A DNA stretch of 64,000 nt from Aestuariibacter salexigens DSM 15300 (GTDB lineage Bacteria > Pseudomonadota > Gammaproteobacteria > Enterobacterales > Alteromonadaceae): NCBI RefSeq assembly GCF_000429145.1, contig NZ_AUBH01000002.1, positions 62,001 through 126,000 of the forward strand, written 5' to 3'. Made by a program: the position numbers and the translations under genes. Numbering within the stretch: the stretch's first letter is position 1; every line of letters begins with the position of its first letter. Below, piece by piece: positions 35,324-45,277 of this stretch. Below the pieces are notes generated by a model. It had not been told where the DNA came from, made no database searches, and saw only the letters and a list, made by a program, of their open reading frames with translations.

Positions 35324-36532
35324 ATGGATTGGATCCTCGAAAATTTAAGCCTGTTATCCATACCATTGATTAGCGCGATCGTTGGATGGGCAACTAATTA
35401 TCTTGCCGTCAAGATGATGTTCTATCCTATTGAGTTTATCGGCATTCGGCCCATTTTTGGCTGGCAGGGACTGATCCCCGCCAAGCGCCGTGAAATGGCT
35501 GAGATTGAGGTCGAACTGGTACTGGGCAAATTGCTCAGCGTACAAGAGCTGGCTGGGCGTTTGGATCCCGATAAGTTGACAGAATCTATTCAGCGGCGCC
35601 TCAAACAGGTGGTGCGTAAGATTGTCAACGATGTGATGAGAGAGTCTGCGCCAACGCTATGGGCCAGTTTGCCAGTGCAGGGAAAAAACCTGGTCTACAC
35701 ACGCATTGAAGCGGATATCCCAAACGTCGTGGCAAAAATGGTCGACGACTTTAAGCACAACATTGACGAGATCCTTAATATTGAGGAGCTGGTGGTAAAT
35801 CAGCTGGTTGATAAGCCCGAGCTGATTAACGAGATTTTCCTGACTGCCGGCGATAAAGAGTTTCCGTTTATTGAACGTTCCGGATTGTATTTTGGTTTCC
35901 TGTTTGGTCTGGCCACCGCGGCCTTCTGGTATTTTTATCAGGCATGGTGGATTTTGCCACTTGGCGGGCTGATCGTTGGCTATGCAACTAACTGGATAGC
36001 CATCAAAATCATTTTTGAACCGAAGCAGCCTATAAAAGTGGGGCCGCTAACCGTGCAGGGCACTTTCCTGAAACGTCAGAACGAAGTGTCCAGAGTGTAT
36101 TCAGACATTATCGAACAGAAGCTTATCAACCCCAAAAACATTACCGATATCATTCTCAATGGCTCGGGTTCTGAACAGCTTCTTGAACTCATTGAACTGC
36201 ACGTTAACGATGCGATTGAACGCTACGTCGCAATCGCCCAGCCCTATTTCGCACTGGGTGTGGGCTCAGAAAACTACTTCAGAATGAAACAGCTTGCTGT
36301 CAAACAAATGTTTGATAACTCAGACAAATATCTACACTACGCGTATGAGTATGCGAATAAGGCCCTTAGAGTTGGCGATGATCTGTGTGAGCGCATGCAG
36401 GCCCTGTCTCCGGAAGAATTTGAGGGTGTATTACGCCCCGCTTATCAGCAGGATGAGTGGAAACTGATCGTGACCGGTGCCATCCTTGGTATGCTTGCAG
36501 GGTTTATGCAGCTTTACCTAATGGGGATATAG
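35324..36532 (+). CDS. DUF445 family membrane protein
   Basis: 402 residues, DUF445 (PF04286; YheB-like in Bacillus). A hydrophobic N-terminal helix, a long soluble helical middle, a hydrophobic hairpin at about 185-225 and a C-terminal membrane helix. Two segments repeat each other: VGWATNYLAVKMMFYP (about 20-35) with IRPIFGWQGLIPAKR, and VGYATNWIAIKIIFEP (about 218-233) with KVGPLTVQGTFLKRQ. Function is unknown in the family. First gene of a run with TetR and WS/DGAT, ten bases before the TetR start. Confidence 0.85.
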   Translation: MDWILENLSLLSIPLISAIVGWATNYLAVKMMFYPIEFIGIRPIFGWQGLIPAKRREMAEIEVELVLGKLLSVQELAGRLDPDKLTESIQRRLKQVVRKIVNDVMRESAPTLWASLPVQGKNLVYTRIEADIPNVVAKMVDDFKHNIDEILNIEELVVNQLVDKPELINEIFLTAGDKEFPFIERSGLYFGFLFGLATAAFWYFYQAWWILPLGGLIVGYATNWIAIKIIFEPKQPIKVGPLTVQGTFLKRQNEVSRVYSDIIEQKLINPKNITDIILNGSGSEQLLELIELHVNDAIERYVAIAQPYFALGVGSENYFRMKQLAVKQMFDNSDKYLHYAYEYANKALRVGDDLCERMQALSPEEFEGVLRPAYQQDEWKLIVTGAILGMLAGFMQLYLMGI

Positions 36533-36541
36533 GAGGCGTCG

Positions 36542-37210
36542 GTGAAAACAGCGGAAAGGATATTAGTCACGTCACTCGCGCTGTTCAATCAACATGGCGA
36601 GCCAAATGTCACCAGCGTTGATATTGCCATGGAGCTGGATATCAGTCCCGGTAATCTGTACTACCACTTCAAAGGCAAGGAAATTATCGTTTCGGCCTTG
36701 TTTGAGTTATATCAAAAGCAGATGACACAACTGCTCAACGCATCCATCGGAAGAGAACTGAGCGTTGAGGAATTCTTTTATTACGTGTATCTGATCCTCG
36801 AGAAAATCCATCTGTTCCAGTTTTTCTATCGCAGTCCGGCCGATTTGGCCGACAAGTATCCGGATATTCACAAGGGGTTTGTTAAACTGATTGCCACCCA
36901 GGAGGCAGTGATTGAACGTCAGATCCGCCAATTTGCTGATAACCAACAGTTTAATGCCGGAGCGGCACAGCAGTCGCAATTGGTAGAAGTCTTCAGCCTG
37001 GTGTTTTCGCAGTCGACAAACTTTTATATGCTGAAGGGCATCGATGAGTCCCATCAGGTCTACCGCAGTCTGGCAATGATTCTGGCAGCTTGTTTGCCTT
37101 ATCTGTCGATAGACAGTGAAGAGTTATTAAATTTGCAAGCGGCGGTTGCCGAGCATGCTATGGGTGGTCTGGTTGATGATTCAGTCAGACAAGCCTTACA
37201 GGAAAACTGA
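36542..37210 (+). CDS. TetR family regulator
   Basis: 222 residues. GTG start with AGGAGG just before it. N-terminal HTH in TSVDIAMELDISPGNLYYHFKGKEIIV (about 25-50), the common TetR signature; ligand domain not recognised but of the type found next to lipid genes. It is one base from the WS/DGAT start, so it may sense a lipid or acyl-CoA and control its own operon; that is inference. Confidence 0.88.
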   Translation: MKTAERILVTSLALFNQHGEPNVTSVDIAMELDISPGNLYYHFKGKEIIVSALFELYQKQMTQLLNASIGRELSVEEFFYYVYLILEKIHLFQFFYRSPADLADKYPDIHKGFVKLIATQEAVIERQIRQFADNQQFNAGAAQQSQLVEVFSLVFSQSTNFYMLKGIDESHQVYRSLAMILAACLPYLSIDSEELLNLQAAVAEHAMGGLVDDSVRQALQEN

Positions 37211-37211
37211 T

Positions 37212-38699
37212 ATGGCCAGGAAGATTACATTTTTAGATAAAACCTTCTGGATCACTGAGTCAGAAGATAATCCTAAGCATGTCGCCTGTCTGCAGATCAT
37301 CAAAAAACCAGCCAATGCCTCAGCGTCGTACGTGTCTGACTTATACCATGAAGCGAAACAGCACAATGAAGCCAGCGAACCCTTTAACTGTCGGGTGGTC
37401 AGTTTTCTGCGCTTTCCACTGATGCTCAAAACCGTCGACAAGGTTGATATGGATTACCATATCAAAATGCACCATGTCGATGACGTGACGGACAGAGAAG
37501 CGCTACACGAATTTATCGCCAGATTGCATGAAGAAATACTCGACCGAGACAAACCGCTCTGGCAGTTTCACCTTATCAGCGATGATAAGTCCGACACTTT
37601 TGCGATTTATGCCAAAATACATCACATCTATGGCGACGGCGCGACACTGGTGCGCTGGTTCCAGGCCGGCTACCTCACTGAGCCATCAGATAAGCTGACG
37701 CCGCTGTGGTATAGCAAACGTAAACGACGTGAGCGCCCGAAACCTAACATTTTCAAGCAGATCGTGCGCGGAGCCTGGGAATTTATCAATGTGGTCAAAG
37801 ATCTCTTGATCGTGCTGATCCGCATCTTTATGAAGATCCTAAGAATCAACCGCCACTACATGCCCGTACCCTTCACTGGTACACGCACGGTGCTGACAGG
37901 TCAGGTCAAGAAAGGGCGCTGTGTATCGACCATGGATATTGATTTTAATCGGGTTAAAGCGCTGGGCAGACGGGCTAGGGCGTCCGCCAATGAAATACTG
38001 CTGACTGCCTTTGATATCGGCGTACACAGATTCTTGCAGGACTATGGGCAAACCTTTGAAAAGGCGCTGTTTACCAACATGCCAATTAACCTGCGCAAAC
38101 CGGGGGACCACACTGGCGGCAATAAAATTGCCATTGTACCGGTAGAGCTGGCGCATGATGAGCATGATCCATACTTGCGCATGCGGCAAATTATCGCCAA
38201 CCATCGCATCGTTAAATATGCTGCTATGCACGCCCGTCCCGGCGCATTCAGCTACTACACTATCTTGATTCAGTCATTTGCCCTGCTGTTTGAAGTGTTT
38301 CGACTGTCGGATTGGGTCAAACCGATTGCAAATATTCTGATCTCTAATGTGCCCGGGCCGGAAGAAACTCGTTACCTGAAAGACGCAGAGCTGCTGGCGG
38401 TGTATCCCATCTCTACCATGACACCGGGCGGGGGGGTAAATATTACACTGATGTCCTACGATGGCACGGCCAACGTTGGCATCGTATGTACCAACCGAAA
38501 GGTGGAGTCTCTTGAGCCATTGGCTGAGTATTTTGCTGAGGCGTTTGAGATGCTGGAACGTTCAATTGACGATCCAACGCTCAATATTGATGACATTGGC
38601 GAGCATAATCCGGAAGTACCGCAGTCGATCATTACCGAAGAGATGACCGGTGATGAGCATCACGATATCGCGCGCTTGTCTTATGCCAATACGGATTAA
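37212..38699 (+). CDS. Wax ester synthase / diacylglycerol acyltransferase (WS/DGAT)
   Basis: 495 residues from ATG 37212, the first ATG after the TetR stop; an open frame reaching into the TetR gene is not expected to be used. Active-site motif HHIYGDG (residues 137-143) equals the family HHxxxDG. Later conserved blocks NEILLTAFDIGVHRFLQDYG, PINLRKPGD and ILISNVPGPEE are typical of WS/DGAT proteins. Joins acyl-CoA to fatty alcohols or diacylglycerol, forming neutral storage lipid at the inner membrane. Convergent, with a 4-base overlap, on the next gene. Confidence 0.92.
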   Translation: MARKITFLDKTFWITESEDNPKHVACLQIIKKPANASASYVSDLYHEAKQHNEASEPFNCRVVSFLRFPLMLKTVDKVDMDYHIKMHHVDDVTDREALHEFIARLHEEILDRDKPLWQFHLISDDKSDTFAIYAKIHHIYGDGATLVRWFQAGYLTEPSDKLTPLWYSKRKRRERPKPNIFKQIVRGAWEFINVVKDLLIVLIRIFMKILRINRHYMPVPFTGTRTVLTGQVKKGRCVSTMDIDFNRVKALGRRARASANEILLTAFDIGVHRFLQDYGQTFEKALFTNMPINLRKPGDHTGGNKIAIVPVELAHDEHDPYLRMRQIIANHRIVKYAAMHARPGAFSYYTILIQSFALLFEVFRLSDWVKPIANILISNVPGPEETRYLKDAELLAVYPISTMTPGGGVNITLMSYDGTANVGIVCTNRKVESLEPLAEYFAEAFEMLERSIDDPTLNIDDIGEHNPEVPQSIITEEMTGDEHHDIARLSYANTD

Positions 38700-39433
38700 T
38701 CGAATCGAAAACGTAGCTCGTTGTTTTCAATCACCACGCGTTTACCCCATTTAGCAAACAGGTATTCCTGCCAGTCCGTCTGATCCATGGTGTATTCAAA
38801 ATGCTCCTGCTCGGCCAGTTCGGTGACAAGCTGTTGAAGCTGCGGTTTGTGATAGTCCAGCACGCGCTGTTTGTTGCCATCAAAATACAACCTGACATAA
38901 CGTAGCGCCTGTTCTGATACGCCGGCGGTCAGCAGGCTAATGGCGCCCTTAAATGGTCCTTTGAGCGTGGTGGCGAATAATCCTGCTACCGGAATAGGTA
39001 AGAGTTTATCTAATACCGCGGTGCTGTCATTCAATAAGGCATAATCATCGTCTATCAAATAGATATCTTTGACTTCGATATCTTGCATCATCACTTTGGT
39101 GGTCTGCGCTTCATAGTGTGGGCGGGCTGCAATGATGACATTCAAATGGGCACGATATAACGGATTGCCGACCGCGCTGATAGCCAGACTAGCGAGGATT
39201 TGCACATCAATACGCTGTCGCTGTTCGTCGAGGTGAACTTCTGCCTTGTGCAACGTGAGTTCGCCGCGCCCGACCGGTACCGGCACCTCAACTTCCATAC
39301 TGCGCGGGAAATGTCCGGCCAATAGCGCATTAAGCTCAGTGATGGTGTAGGCATCATGGGTCAGTCGTCGACTTTTAATCAACAATCTGGCAAGCAAGAT
39401 TTGCCATTTCTCACGCCAGGAAAAGTGTTGCAA
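38696..39433 (-). CDS. DUF1439/YceB-like protein
   Basis: 245 residues. The pattern AYTITELNALLAGHFP, strands with alternating polar residues, IIAARPHYEAQTTKVMMQDIEVKDIYLID and a last segment WGKRVVIENNELRFRFD resembles the DUF1439 (YceB) lipid-binding-type fold, but there is no lipoprotein cysteine and only a weak N-terminal helix. The match is by general pattern only. It overlaps the end of the WS/DGAT gene by four bases on the opposite strand. Confidence 0.6.
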   Translation of the reverse strand: MQHFSWREKWQILLARLLIKSRRLTHDAYTITELNALLAGHFPRSMEVEVPVPVGRGELTLHKAEVHLDEQRQRIDVQILASLAISAVGNPLYRAHLNVIIAARPHYEAQTTKVMMQDIEVKDIYLIDDDYALLNDSTAVLDKLLPIPVAGLFATTLKGPFKGAISLLTAGVSEQALRYVRLYFDGNKQRVLDYHKPQLQQLVTELAEQEHFEYTMDQTDWQEYLFAKWGKRVVIENNELRFRFD

Positions 39434-39610
39434 GACCGTTTCTGCCTAGTAAAGTTAGCGATGTCGCAAGTGTGTAGGCGGCACGCTGGGCTTGTCAATA
39501 GGCGCTCTATTGGTATCACGTTGGTGAAATGTAATAGGTGTTAACATTTTGCTAACGCATGGTGGCCTTTTTTGCTAGACTGGTAGGATGTCAGAGCAGT
39601 GAGTTTTCTT

Positions 39611-41305
39611 ATGTCTACCACACTCCCTACACAGTTTGATTATATTATTGTCGGCGCAGGCTCCGCTGGCGCGGCCCTGGCGCATCGACTTAGTGAAGAC
39701 GCTGAGGTCAGCGTTTGCTTGTTGGAGGCAGGCGGTAAGGATCGTAATCCTCTTATTCACATTCCCTTTGGGTTGTCCTTGATAAGCCGAATAGAAGGTA
39801 TCGGCTGGGGATATAACACCGCACCTCAGGTTAATCTGAATGGTCGCGAACTCTTTTGGCCGCGCGGCAGAACGCTGGGCGGCTCCAGCTCAATTAATGC
39901 CATGTGTTATATCCGTGGTGCCAGTAACGACTACGATAACTGGGCTGCTCAGGGCGCGTCTGGTTGGGATTGGCAGTCTGTTCTACCGTATTTCAAAAAA
40001 GCCCAGGACCAGCAGCGCGGCCCCGATGAGTTTCATGGCGTCGGCGGGCCTTTGACGGTCAGCGATTTGCGTCAGGTTGATGAGCTTTCTCAAACCTTTG
40101 TTGATGCCGCAGATAATGTTGGTTTAGAAAAAGTCAGTGACTTCAATAGCGACAAACGTGAAGGGCTAGGCCTGTATCAGGTGACTCAGCGGAACGGTCA
40201 GCGTTGTTCGACCGCTAAGGGCTATCTGTCAGATGCACGACAACGTCCAAATCTGACCATTATGACTGGCTGTATGGTTGAGCGCATTATCATCAAGCAG
40301 GGCAAAGCACAGGGCGTGCAGGTCCGCCGTAATGGCAAAGTACAGCGCCTGGCAGCCGCGCAGGAAGTGATTTTGAGCGGCGGCGCTATCAATTCGCCAC
40401 AGCTTCTGATGCTGTCAGGCATAGGTCCACGCGAACACCTGCAGGATAAAGGTATTCATGTGCAGGTTGACCTGCCTGGCGTGGGACAGAATCTTCAGGA
40501 CCACCTTGACGCCATTGTGCAGTATTACTGTAAAGCCCATGAAGGGTATGCAGTGGCAGCGTCGGCACTGCCTAAATATATCGGTGCGGCGTTTGAGTAT
40601 CTATTTAAGCGTAAAGGCATTCTCTCTTCTAATATTGCAGAAGCCGGTGGTTTTATGAAAAGCTCGCTCGCTTCTGACGATCCGGATATCCAGTTCCATT
40701 TTCTGCCGGCTATCCTGAAAGATCATGGTCGTCAGATTCAAACCGGTTACGGATTTGGCATACACGTATGTAATCTGTACCCGAAAAGCCGCGGTGAGAT
40801 TCGCCTGCAAAGTAATCACCCAGACGATCACCCCCTAATTGATCCGCGCTATCTGGAGCATCCAGATGACGCCCAAGTCATGATAGAGGGGATCAGAAAA
40901 GCCCGTGAAATTCTTCAGTCACAGGGGTTCACGAAGTATGTTGGGCGCGAGGTGAGTCCCGGCATTGATCAGATGAGCGATGAGCAATTGCTGGAGTTTA
41001 TCCGCAGCAACAGTGAAACCATTTATCATCCTATTGGCACCTGCAAAATGGGGCAGGCAGATGATCCAACCAGCGTGGTTGATGAACAATTGCGGGTCAA
41101 AGGCGTGGATGGCTTAAGGGTCGTTGATGCATCGGTTATGCCTTCATTGATTGGTGGTAACACCAACGCGCCTACTATCATGATTGCGGAAAAGGCGGCT
41201 GATATGATCAAACAGAGTCGCAAGCTGCAAGCACTTACCACGCCTCAACAGTCTATTATCGACAGCACCGACGACACGCCGCTTCGAGAGGTCGTGACGT
41301 CCTGA
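39611..41305 (+). CDS. GMC family FAD-dependent oxidoreductase (choline/alcohol dehydrogenase-like)
   Basis: 564 residues from ATG 39611 (MSTTLPTQFDY), with GTGAG seven bases before it; a GTG at 39599 is an alternative. FAD-binding GAGSAGAALAHRL (about 14-26) and ELFWPRGRTLGGSSSINAM match GMC signature 1, LSGGAINSPQLLMLSGIG signature 2, and the catalytic His is in ETIYHPIGTCKMG with NTNAPTIMIAEKAAD at the end. Related to BetA and AlkJ. No betaine genes are nearby, so an aliphatic or other alcohol is more likely than choline. Confidence 0.93.
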   Translation: MSTTLPTQFDYIIVGAGSAGAALAHRLSEDAEVSVCLLEAGGKDRNPLIHIPFGLSLISRIEGIGWGYNTAPQVNLNGRELFWPRGRTLGGSSSINAMCYIRGASNDYDNWAAQGASGWDWQSVLPYFKKAQDQQRGPDEFHGVGGPLTVSDLRQVDELSQTFVDAADNVGLEKVSDFNSDKREGLGLYQVTQRNGQRCSTAKGYLSDARQRPNLTIMTGCMVERIIIKQGKAQGVQVRRNGKVQRLAAAQEVILSGGAINSPQLLMLSGIGPREHLQDKGIHVQVDLPGVGQNLQDHLDAIVQYYCKAHEGYAVAASALPKYIGAAFEYLFKRKGILSSNIAEAGGFMKSSLASDDPDIQFHFLPAILKDHGRQIQTGYGFGIHVCNLYPKSRGEIRLQSNHPDDHPLIDPRYLEHPDDAQVMIEGIRKAREILQSQGFTKYVGREVSPGIDQMSDEQLLEFIRSNSETIYHPIGTCKMGQADDPTSVVDEQLRVKGVDGLRVVDASVMPSLIGGNTNAPTIMIAEKAADMIKQSRKLQALTTPQQSIIDSTDDTPLREVVTS

Positions 41306-41333
41306 CCTTATCCGTCGATAGGCAAACAACGAT

Positions 41334-41365
41334 GCGGCTTTCACAGCAAATGTGAATGCCGCTTT
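41334..41365 (+). terminator. Probable terminator after the GMC gene
   Basis: Stem GCGGC-T-TTCACA / TGTGAA-T-GCCGC with one T/T mismatch and loop GCAAA, followed by TTTA. It lies 29 bases past the stop. Confidence 0.65.
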
Positions 41366-41587
41366 ACTCTTTACACATTTGTAACAATTTCCCTGTCTAC
41401 ACGCTTGCAACAGACGGTGTTAACTGATAAACCTTTGTATGAGCTCGATATTCTGCCGAGTCTTATGCTTAGCAGAGTCGCGCGTGATAGCCGCAGGACA
41501 ATGCTGCACACATTGCCCTGCGTCGTGGTTAAAGGCGTAACAGACACACACACAACTTACCCGGCACTCGCCGGTAAAGGAAAAAAC

Positions 41588-43984
41588 ATGCCTATAAAAC
41601 AAAAACATCTTAACCGTACGATATTAGCAACAACGATCAGTACGCTATTATGCGCACCGCTGATAGCGCAGGAAGCAAATTCTGAGGACGACGATTTTGA
41701 ACGCATTATGGTAACGGCAACCAAGCGTTCTACAAGTATTCAGGACGTGCCGTTCTCGATCAATGCGCAAACCCAGAAAGACATTGAACGTTCCGGTGCA
41801 ACCAGCCTGGAAGATCTGACCCGCAACGTCGCGGGTGTGTCCATCCAGAACCTGGGGCCGGGACAAAGCCAGGTCGCCATGCGTGGCGTGTCGGCCGGTC
41901 AGATTGTCCGTGACCAGCCTGGTGTAAAAGAACAGGTTGGCGTGTATCTGGATGAGAGCGTGATCTCCTTGTCACTGTTTACACCTGATCTCGACCTGTT
42001 CGATTTGGCCCGCGTAGAAGCGCTGCGTGGCCCACAGGGCACACTGTTTGGCTCGGGTTCGATTGGCGGTACGCTACGTTACATTACCAATCAGCCTGAA
42101 TTCGGGATTTTTGAAGCGTCGGTTGAAGCCAACGTCAACACCGTCACCGATGGTGATACAGGTGGCCATTTGAAGGCTATGGTCAACGCGCCATTGAACG
42201 ATGACACACTGGCATTCCGCGGTGTGTTTTACAGCACAGAATATGCAGGCTTCATCGATGCGCTCGGTGAAAACGGTGCCCGCTACAACGATGTAAATGG
42301 CGGTGACCGCACCGGTGGTCGCGTCGCCTTGGCATGGCAGGCAACCGATAACCTGAAAATCACGCCTCGTCTGGTGTTTCAGGAAATCAACATGGACGGC
42401 TTCAACCGTCAGGAAGTATTCAACCTGTTTGCCAACCCCTACACCAGCGCGCGTCCGGCTATCCAGCTAGGTGAGCGTGAGCAGTATCTGCTGCTCGAGG
42501 AAGGCTTTGAAGACGATACGCTGATCGCTGACGTAACCGCAGAACTGACCACGGATACTGTCGACTACACCTTAGTGTACAGCTACACAGACCGTGACAT
42601 TCTGGTGTCCCGTGACGCCAGTGCTCTGACCGGTAGTGTCAGCGTAGACCTTGGCTTCCCGGATGCTGCCGTATTATTGCCGTCAAACTTGCAGGACCGT
42701 ACCACTGTCGAACAGGACACGTTAGAAATCCGCGCGGCCTCGAATACCGGCGATGCGCTGCAGTGGTTAGTGGGGATGTTCTACTCAGATACCCAGCGTA
42801 AGTACAGCCAGCGCTTACCGACCCCGGGTTATGACGCCTATGTGGACGCAGGCTTCGGAGCTGGTACATCAGCAGCCGTTGCCAATGGCATTGCACCGGT
42901 CGATTCGCCGTATTCTGCAGACTTGCCCTATGATCTCGAGCAGCTTTCTGTATTCGGTGAGCTCAATTATGAGGTTAACGACAAGCTGGGTCTGACATTT
43001 GGTACACGCTGGTATGACTATGAAGAGACACGTCGCTTCTTGTCAGGTGGTCTGTTCGCCAACGGCGATGACCAGACGGATTCAACCGAGTCAGATGGTA
43101 TTAACTCTCGTATCATTGCTAACTACAAGCTGAATGAGGCGACCAGCGTTAACGCACAGATCTCGCAAGGCTTCCGTCTTGGCGGGGTAAACGATCCGCT
43201 TAACGCAACCTTGTGTAACCCATCCGACCTGGAAACCTTCGGTAGCTTCCAGGACTACGATGACGAGAAACTGGTCAACTACGAGGTAGGCTTCAAAACT
43301 ATCGAACGTGGCTGGACAGCCAACTTCGCAGCCTTCTACAACGATATAGAAGACTTGCAGGTGACGCTGGACGCAGGTTCGTGTTCTTCGCGTATCTCAT
43401 TCAACGTGCCTGAAGCGCACACTACCGGTGTTGAATTTGAGATCACCAAGCAGGCGACGGACAACCTGTTCGTATCCTTTGCGGGTAGTTACATCCAGTC
43501 TGAGTTTGATACCACTGTAGTAGACAGCTCGGGTGCCGTACTGGGCGGTGTTGCAGAAGGTAACCGTCTGGCTTCTGTACCAGAAGGTCAGTTTGCCATT
43601 GCCACAACCTACAACCTGTCAGAGCCGGTGTTTGAATCAGACGACACCTACTTCTCGGCCTCATGGCAGTATGTGGGTACGCGTTTCACGCAGCCTAGTG
43701 ACCAGGTAGAGGGTGCAGGACGTTTCGTATCGGGCCTGCCGTTTGGTGGTGCACGAGGCACGGAAGAAACCAACCTGGATCTGGAATTGGGCAGCTACAG
43801 TATAGTGAACCTGTCTGCTGGTCTGGTGTATGAGGATTGGGAGATGCTGTTCTACATCAACAATGTGTTGGATGAGAATGCACTGCTGTCATTTGACCGC
43901 GAGCGCGGTGGTCGTGCACGTCTGGCATTCAGAACGAATCAGCCACGCACGTTTGGTGTGACCTTCCGCATGCACTTCCAGTAA
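41588..43984 (+). CDS. TonB-dependent outer-membrane receptor
   Basis: 798 residues from ATG 41588, with AAAGGA six bases before it; the frame is open another 61 codons upstream but lacks a start site and signal peptide there. Signal peptide (ILATTISTLLCAPLIAQ), TonB-box-like FERIMVTATKR, plug domain with IERSGATSLEDLTRNVAGVSI and LFDLARVEALRGPQGTLFGSGSIGGTLRYIT, then a beta-barrel ending in FGVTFRMHFQ. This iron-complex-type plug is common in marine receptors for siderophores, carbohydrates or other large ligands; ligand unknown. A small GC hairpin (41561-41574) sits right before the ribosome site. Confidence 0.93.
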   Translation: MPIKQKHLNRTILATTISTLLCAPLIAQEANSEDDDFERIMVTATKRSTSIQDVPFSINAQTQKDIERSGATSLEDLTRNVAGVSIQNLGPGQSQVAMRGVSAGQIVRDQPGVKEQVGVYLDESVISLSLFTPDLDLFDLARVEALRGPQGTLFGSGSIGGTLRYITNQPEFGIFEASVEANVNTVTDGDTGGHLKAMVNAPLNDDTLAFRGVFYSTEYAGFIDALGENGARYNDVNGGDRTGGRVALAWQATDNLKITPRLVFQEINMDGFNRQEVFNLFANPYTSARPAIQLGEREQYLLLEEGFEDDTLIADVTAELTTDTVDYTLVYSYTDRDILVSRDASALTGSVSVDLGFPDAAVLLPSNLQDRTTVEQDTLEIRAASNTGDALQWLVGMFYSDTQRKYSQRLPTPGYDAYVDAGFGAGTSAAVANGIAPVDSPYSADLPYDLEQLSVFGELNYEVNDKLGLTFGTRWYDYEETRRFLSGGLFANGDDQTDSTESDGINSRIIANYKLNEATSVNAQISQGFRLGGVNDPLNATLCNPSDLETFGSFQDYDDEKLVNYEVGFKTIERGWTANFAAFYNDIEDLQVTLDAGSCSSRISFNVPEAHTTGVEFEITKQATDNLFVSFAGSYIQSEFDTTVVDSSGAVLGGVAEGNRLASVPEGQFAIATTYNLSEPVFESDDTYFSASWQYVGTRFTQPSDQVEGAGRFVSGLPFGGARGTEETNLDLELGSYSIVNLSAGLVYEDWEMLFYINNVLDENALLSFDRERGGRARLAFRTNQPRTFGVTFRMHFQ

Positions 43985-44001
43985 AAACTGGTGTGATAAT
44001 G

Positions 44002-44028
44002 AAAAAGCCCGCTTCATGCGGGCTTTTT
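44002..44028. terminator. Bidirectional terminator between receptor and M24 peptidase genes
   Basis: 11-bp stem AAAAAGCCCGC / GCGGGCTTTTT, loop TTCAT, with A-run and T-run for use from both sides of the convergent pair. Confidence 0.92.
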
Positions 44029-44032
44029 ACTA

Positions 44033-45265
44033 TCAGACGTGCAGGCCAAAGGGATCATCAATACTGTGTGACGGCGCTGTGAACCAGCATGGGCCTTTCT
44101 CGCCCATATAGAAATGATCTTCCAGCCTGATACCAAATTGCCCAGGTATTACCAGCATAGGCTCATTGCTGAAACACATGCCCTGTGCCAGTACCGTTGG
44201 ATTATCTTTGACCAGATAAGGCCACTCGTGAATATCCAGTCCTAATCCGTGCCCGGTGCGATGTGGACATCCAGGCAGTTCGTACTCTGGCCCCAGTCCA
44301 ACTGACTGTAGGTAAGTCCTGGCAGCCGCATCAACGTCACCGCAGGTAGCACCATACTGTGCGGCATCAAACGCGGCTTGCTGGGCCGCCTTTTCGTGTT
44401 GCCACATGCCTCGCTGGTAATCAGTGGGTTCGCCAAACACATAGGTGCGGGTGATATCTGAGTGATAGCCATGCAGTCTGCAGCCGGTGTCAATCAGCAC
44501 CACATCGCCGTATTGCAGTGTTTGTGGTGTTTTGACGCCATGCGGAAACGAGGTCGCCTCGCCAAACAGGACAATACAAAACGAACTGCCAGTGGCGCCA
44601 ACCTGTTTGTGTGCCTGGTTGATAAAGTTCTGTACTTCGGTAGTGGTGATCCCTTCGCGCAAAATACTTGCCATCGCTTTATGTACTTCCAGAGTCATGT
44701 CCATGGCTCGTTGGATCAACGCAAGCTCATTTGTAGATTTATGCATGCGACAATGCGCGGTAACCGGCTGCGCGTTGACCAGAGAGAATGTCTGGTTAAC
44801 CGTTCTCAGACCATCAACGATGAAAAACGGTGTGCTTTCGTCAATCGCAATCGTGGCGTTTTTTTCTATTCCTAATTTGGTGAATACGTGGAATAACAGC
44901 TGATAGGGGTTTTCATGCTCGTGCCACAGGGCCAGTGAAGCATCAATCACCAACGCGTCATGAATAGAGCCAAGCTCAAAGTGCGGCACGATATATTGCA
45001 CATCGCCACGTGCCGGCAGTACTGCGCCAACCATACGTTCGCTTGGATACCACTGTAGGCCGGTGAAATAGGTCAGGTTAGTACCCGCATTTAGGTACAT
45101 GGCATCAATACCATGCACCTGCATAAAATGCTGCGCCTTACTGAGCCGCTGGCGGTATTCCTCTTCACCAATCGGCATGACATCAGATGTCATGTTCTTC
45201 AATTTATCGAGAGCTTCCTGCGGCGTTGCGCCGCCAACGCCTACCGGTAATTTATCTGTCTGCAT
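44033..45265 (-). CDS. M24 family metallopeptidase (Xaa-Pro aminopeptidase-like)
   Basis: 410 residues. N-terminal creatinase-like domain, then the pita-bread fold with five metal ligands visible: Asp in VLIDTGCRLHGYHSD (two Asp), His in HRTGHGLGLDIHEWP, Glu in CFSNEPML and Glu in GIRLEDHF. Likely hydrolyses X-Pro dipeptides or a related amide. It is 12 bases upstream of the DUF885 peptidase stop, in the same direction, so both may form a peptide-degradation unit, transcribed DUF885 gene first. Confidence 0.92.
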   Translation of the reverse strand: MQTDKLPVGVGGATPQEALDKLKNMTSDVMPIGEEEYRQRLSKAQHFMQVHGIDAMYLNAGTNLTYFTGLQWYPSERMVGAVLPARGDVQYIVPHFELGSIHDALVIDASLALWHEHENPYQLLFHVFTKLGIEKNATIAIDESTPFFIVDGLRTVNQTFSLVNAQPVTAHCRMHKSTNELALIQRAMDMTLEVHKAMASILREGITTTEVQNFINQAHKQVGATGSSFCIVLFGEATSFPHGVKTPQTLQYGDVVLIDTGCRLHGYHSDITRTYVFGEPTDYQRGMWQHEKAAQQAAFDAAQYGATCGDVDAAARTYLQSVGLGPEYELPGCPHRTGHGLGLDIHEWPYLVKDNPTVLAQGMCFSNEPMLVIPGQFGIRLEDHFYMGEKGPCWFTAPSHSIDDPFGLHV

Positions 45266-45277
45266 AGCCTGCCTGTA

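Noticed and set aside
39611-41305. Assignment of the GMC enzyme as choline dehydrogenase BetA
   Set aside because: No betB, betI or choline transporter beside it, so only the family is claimed.
41405-41587. 61-codon N-terminal extension of the TonB receptor
   Set aside because: No ribosome site for it, and the signal peptide begins at the ATG at 41588 behind AAAGGA.
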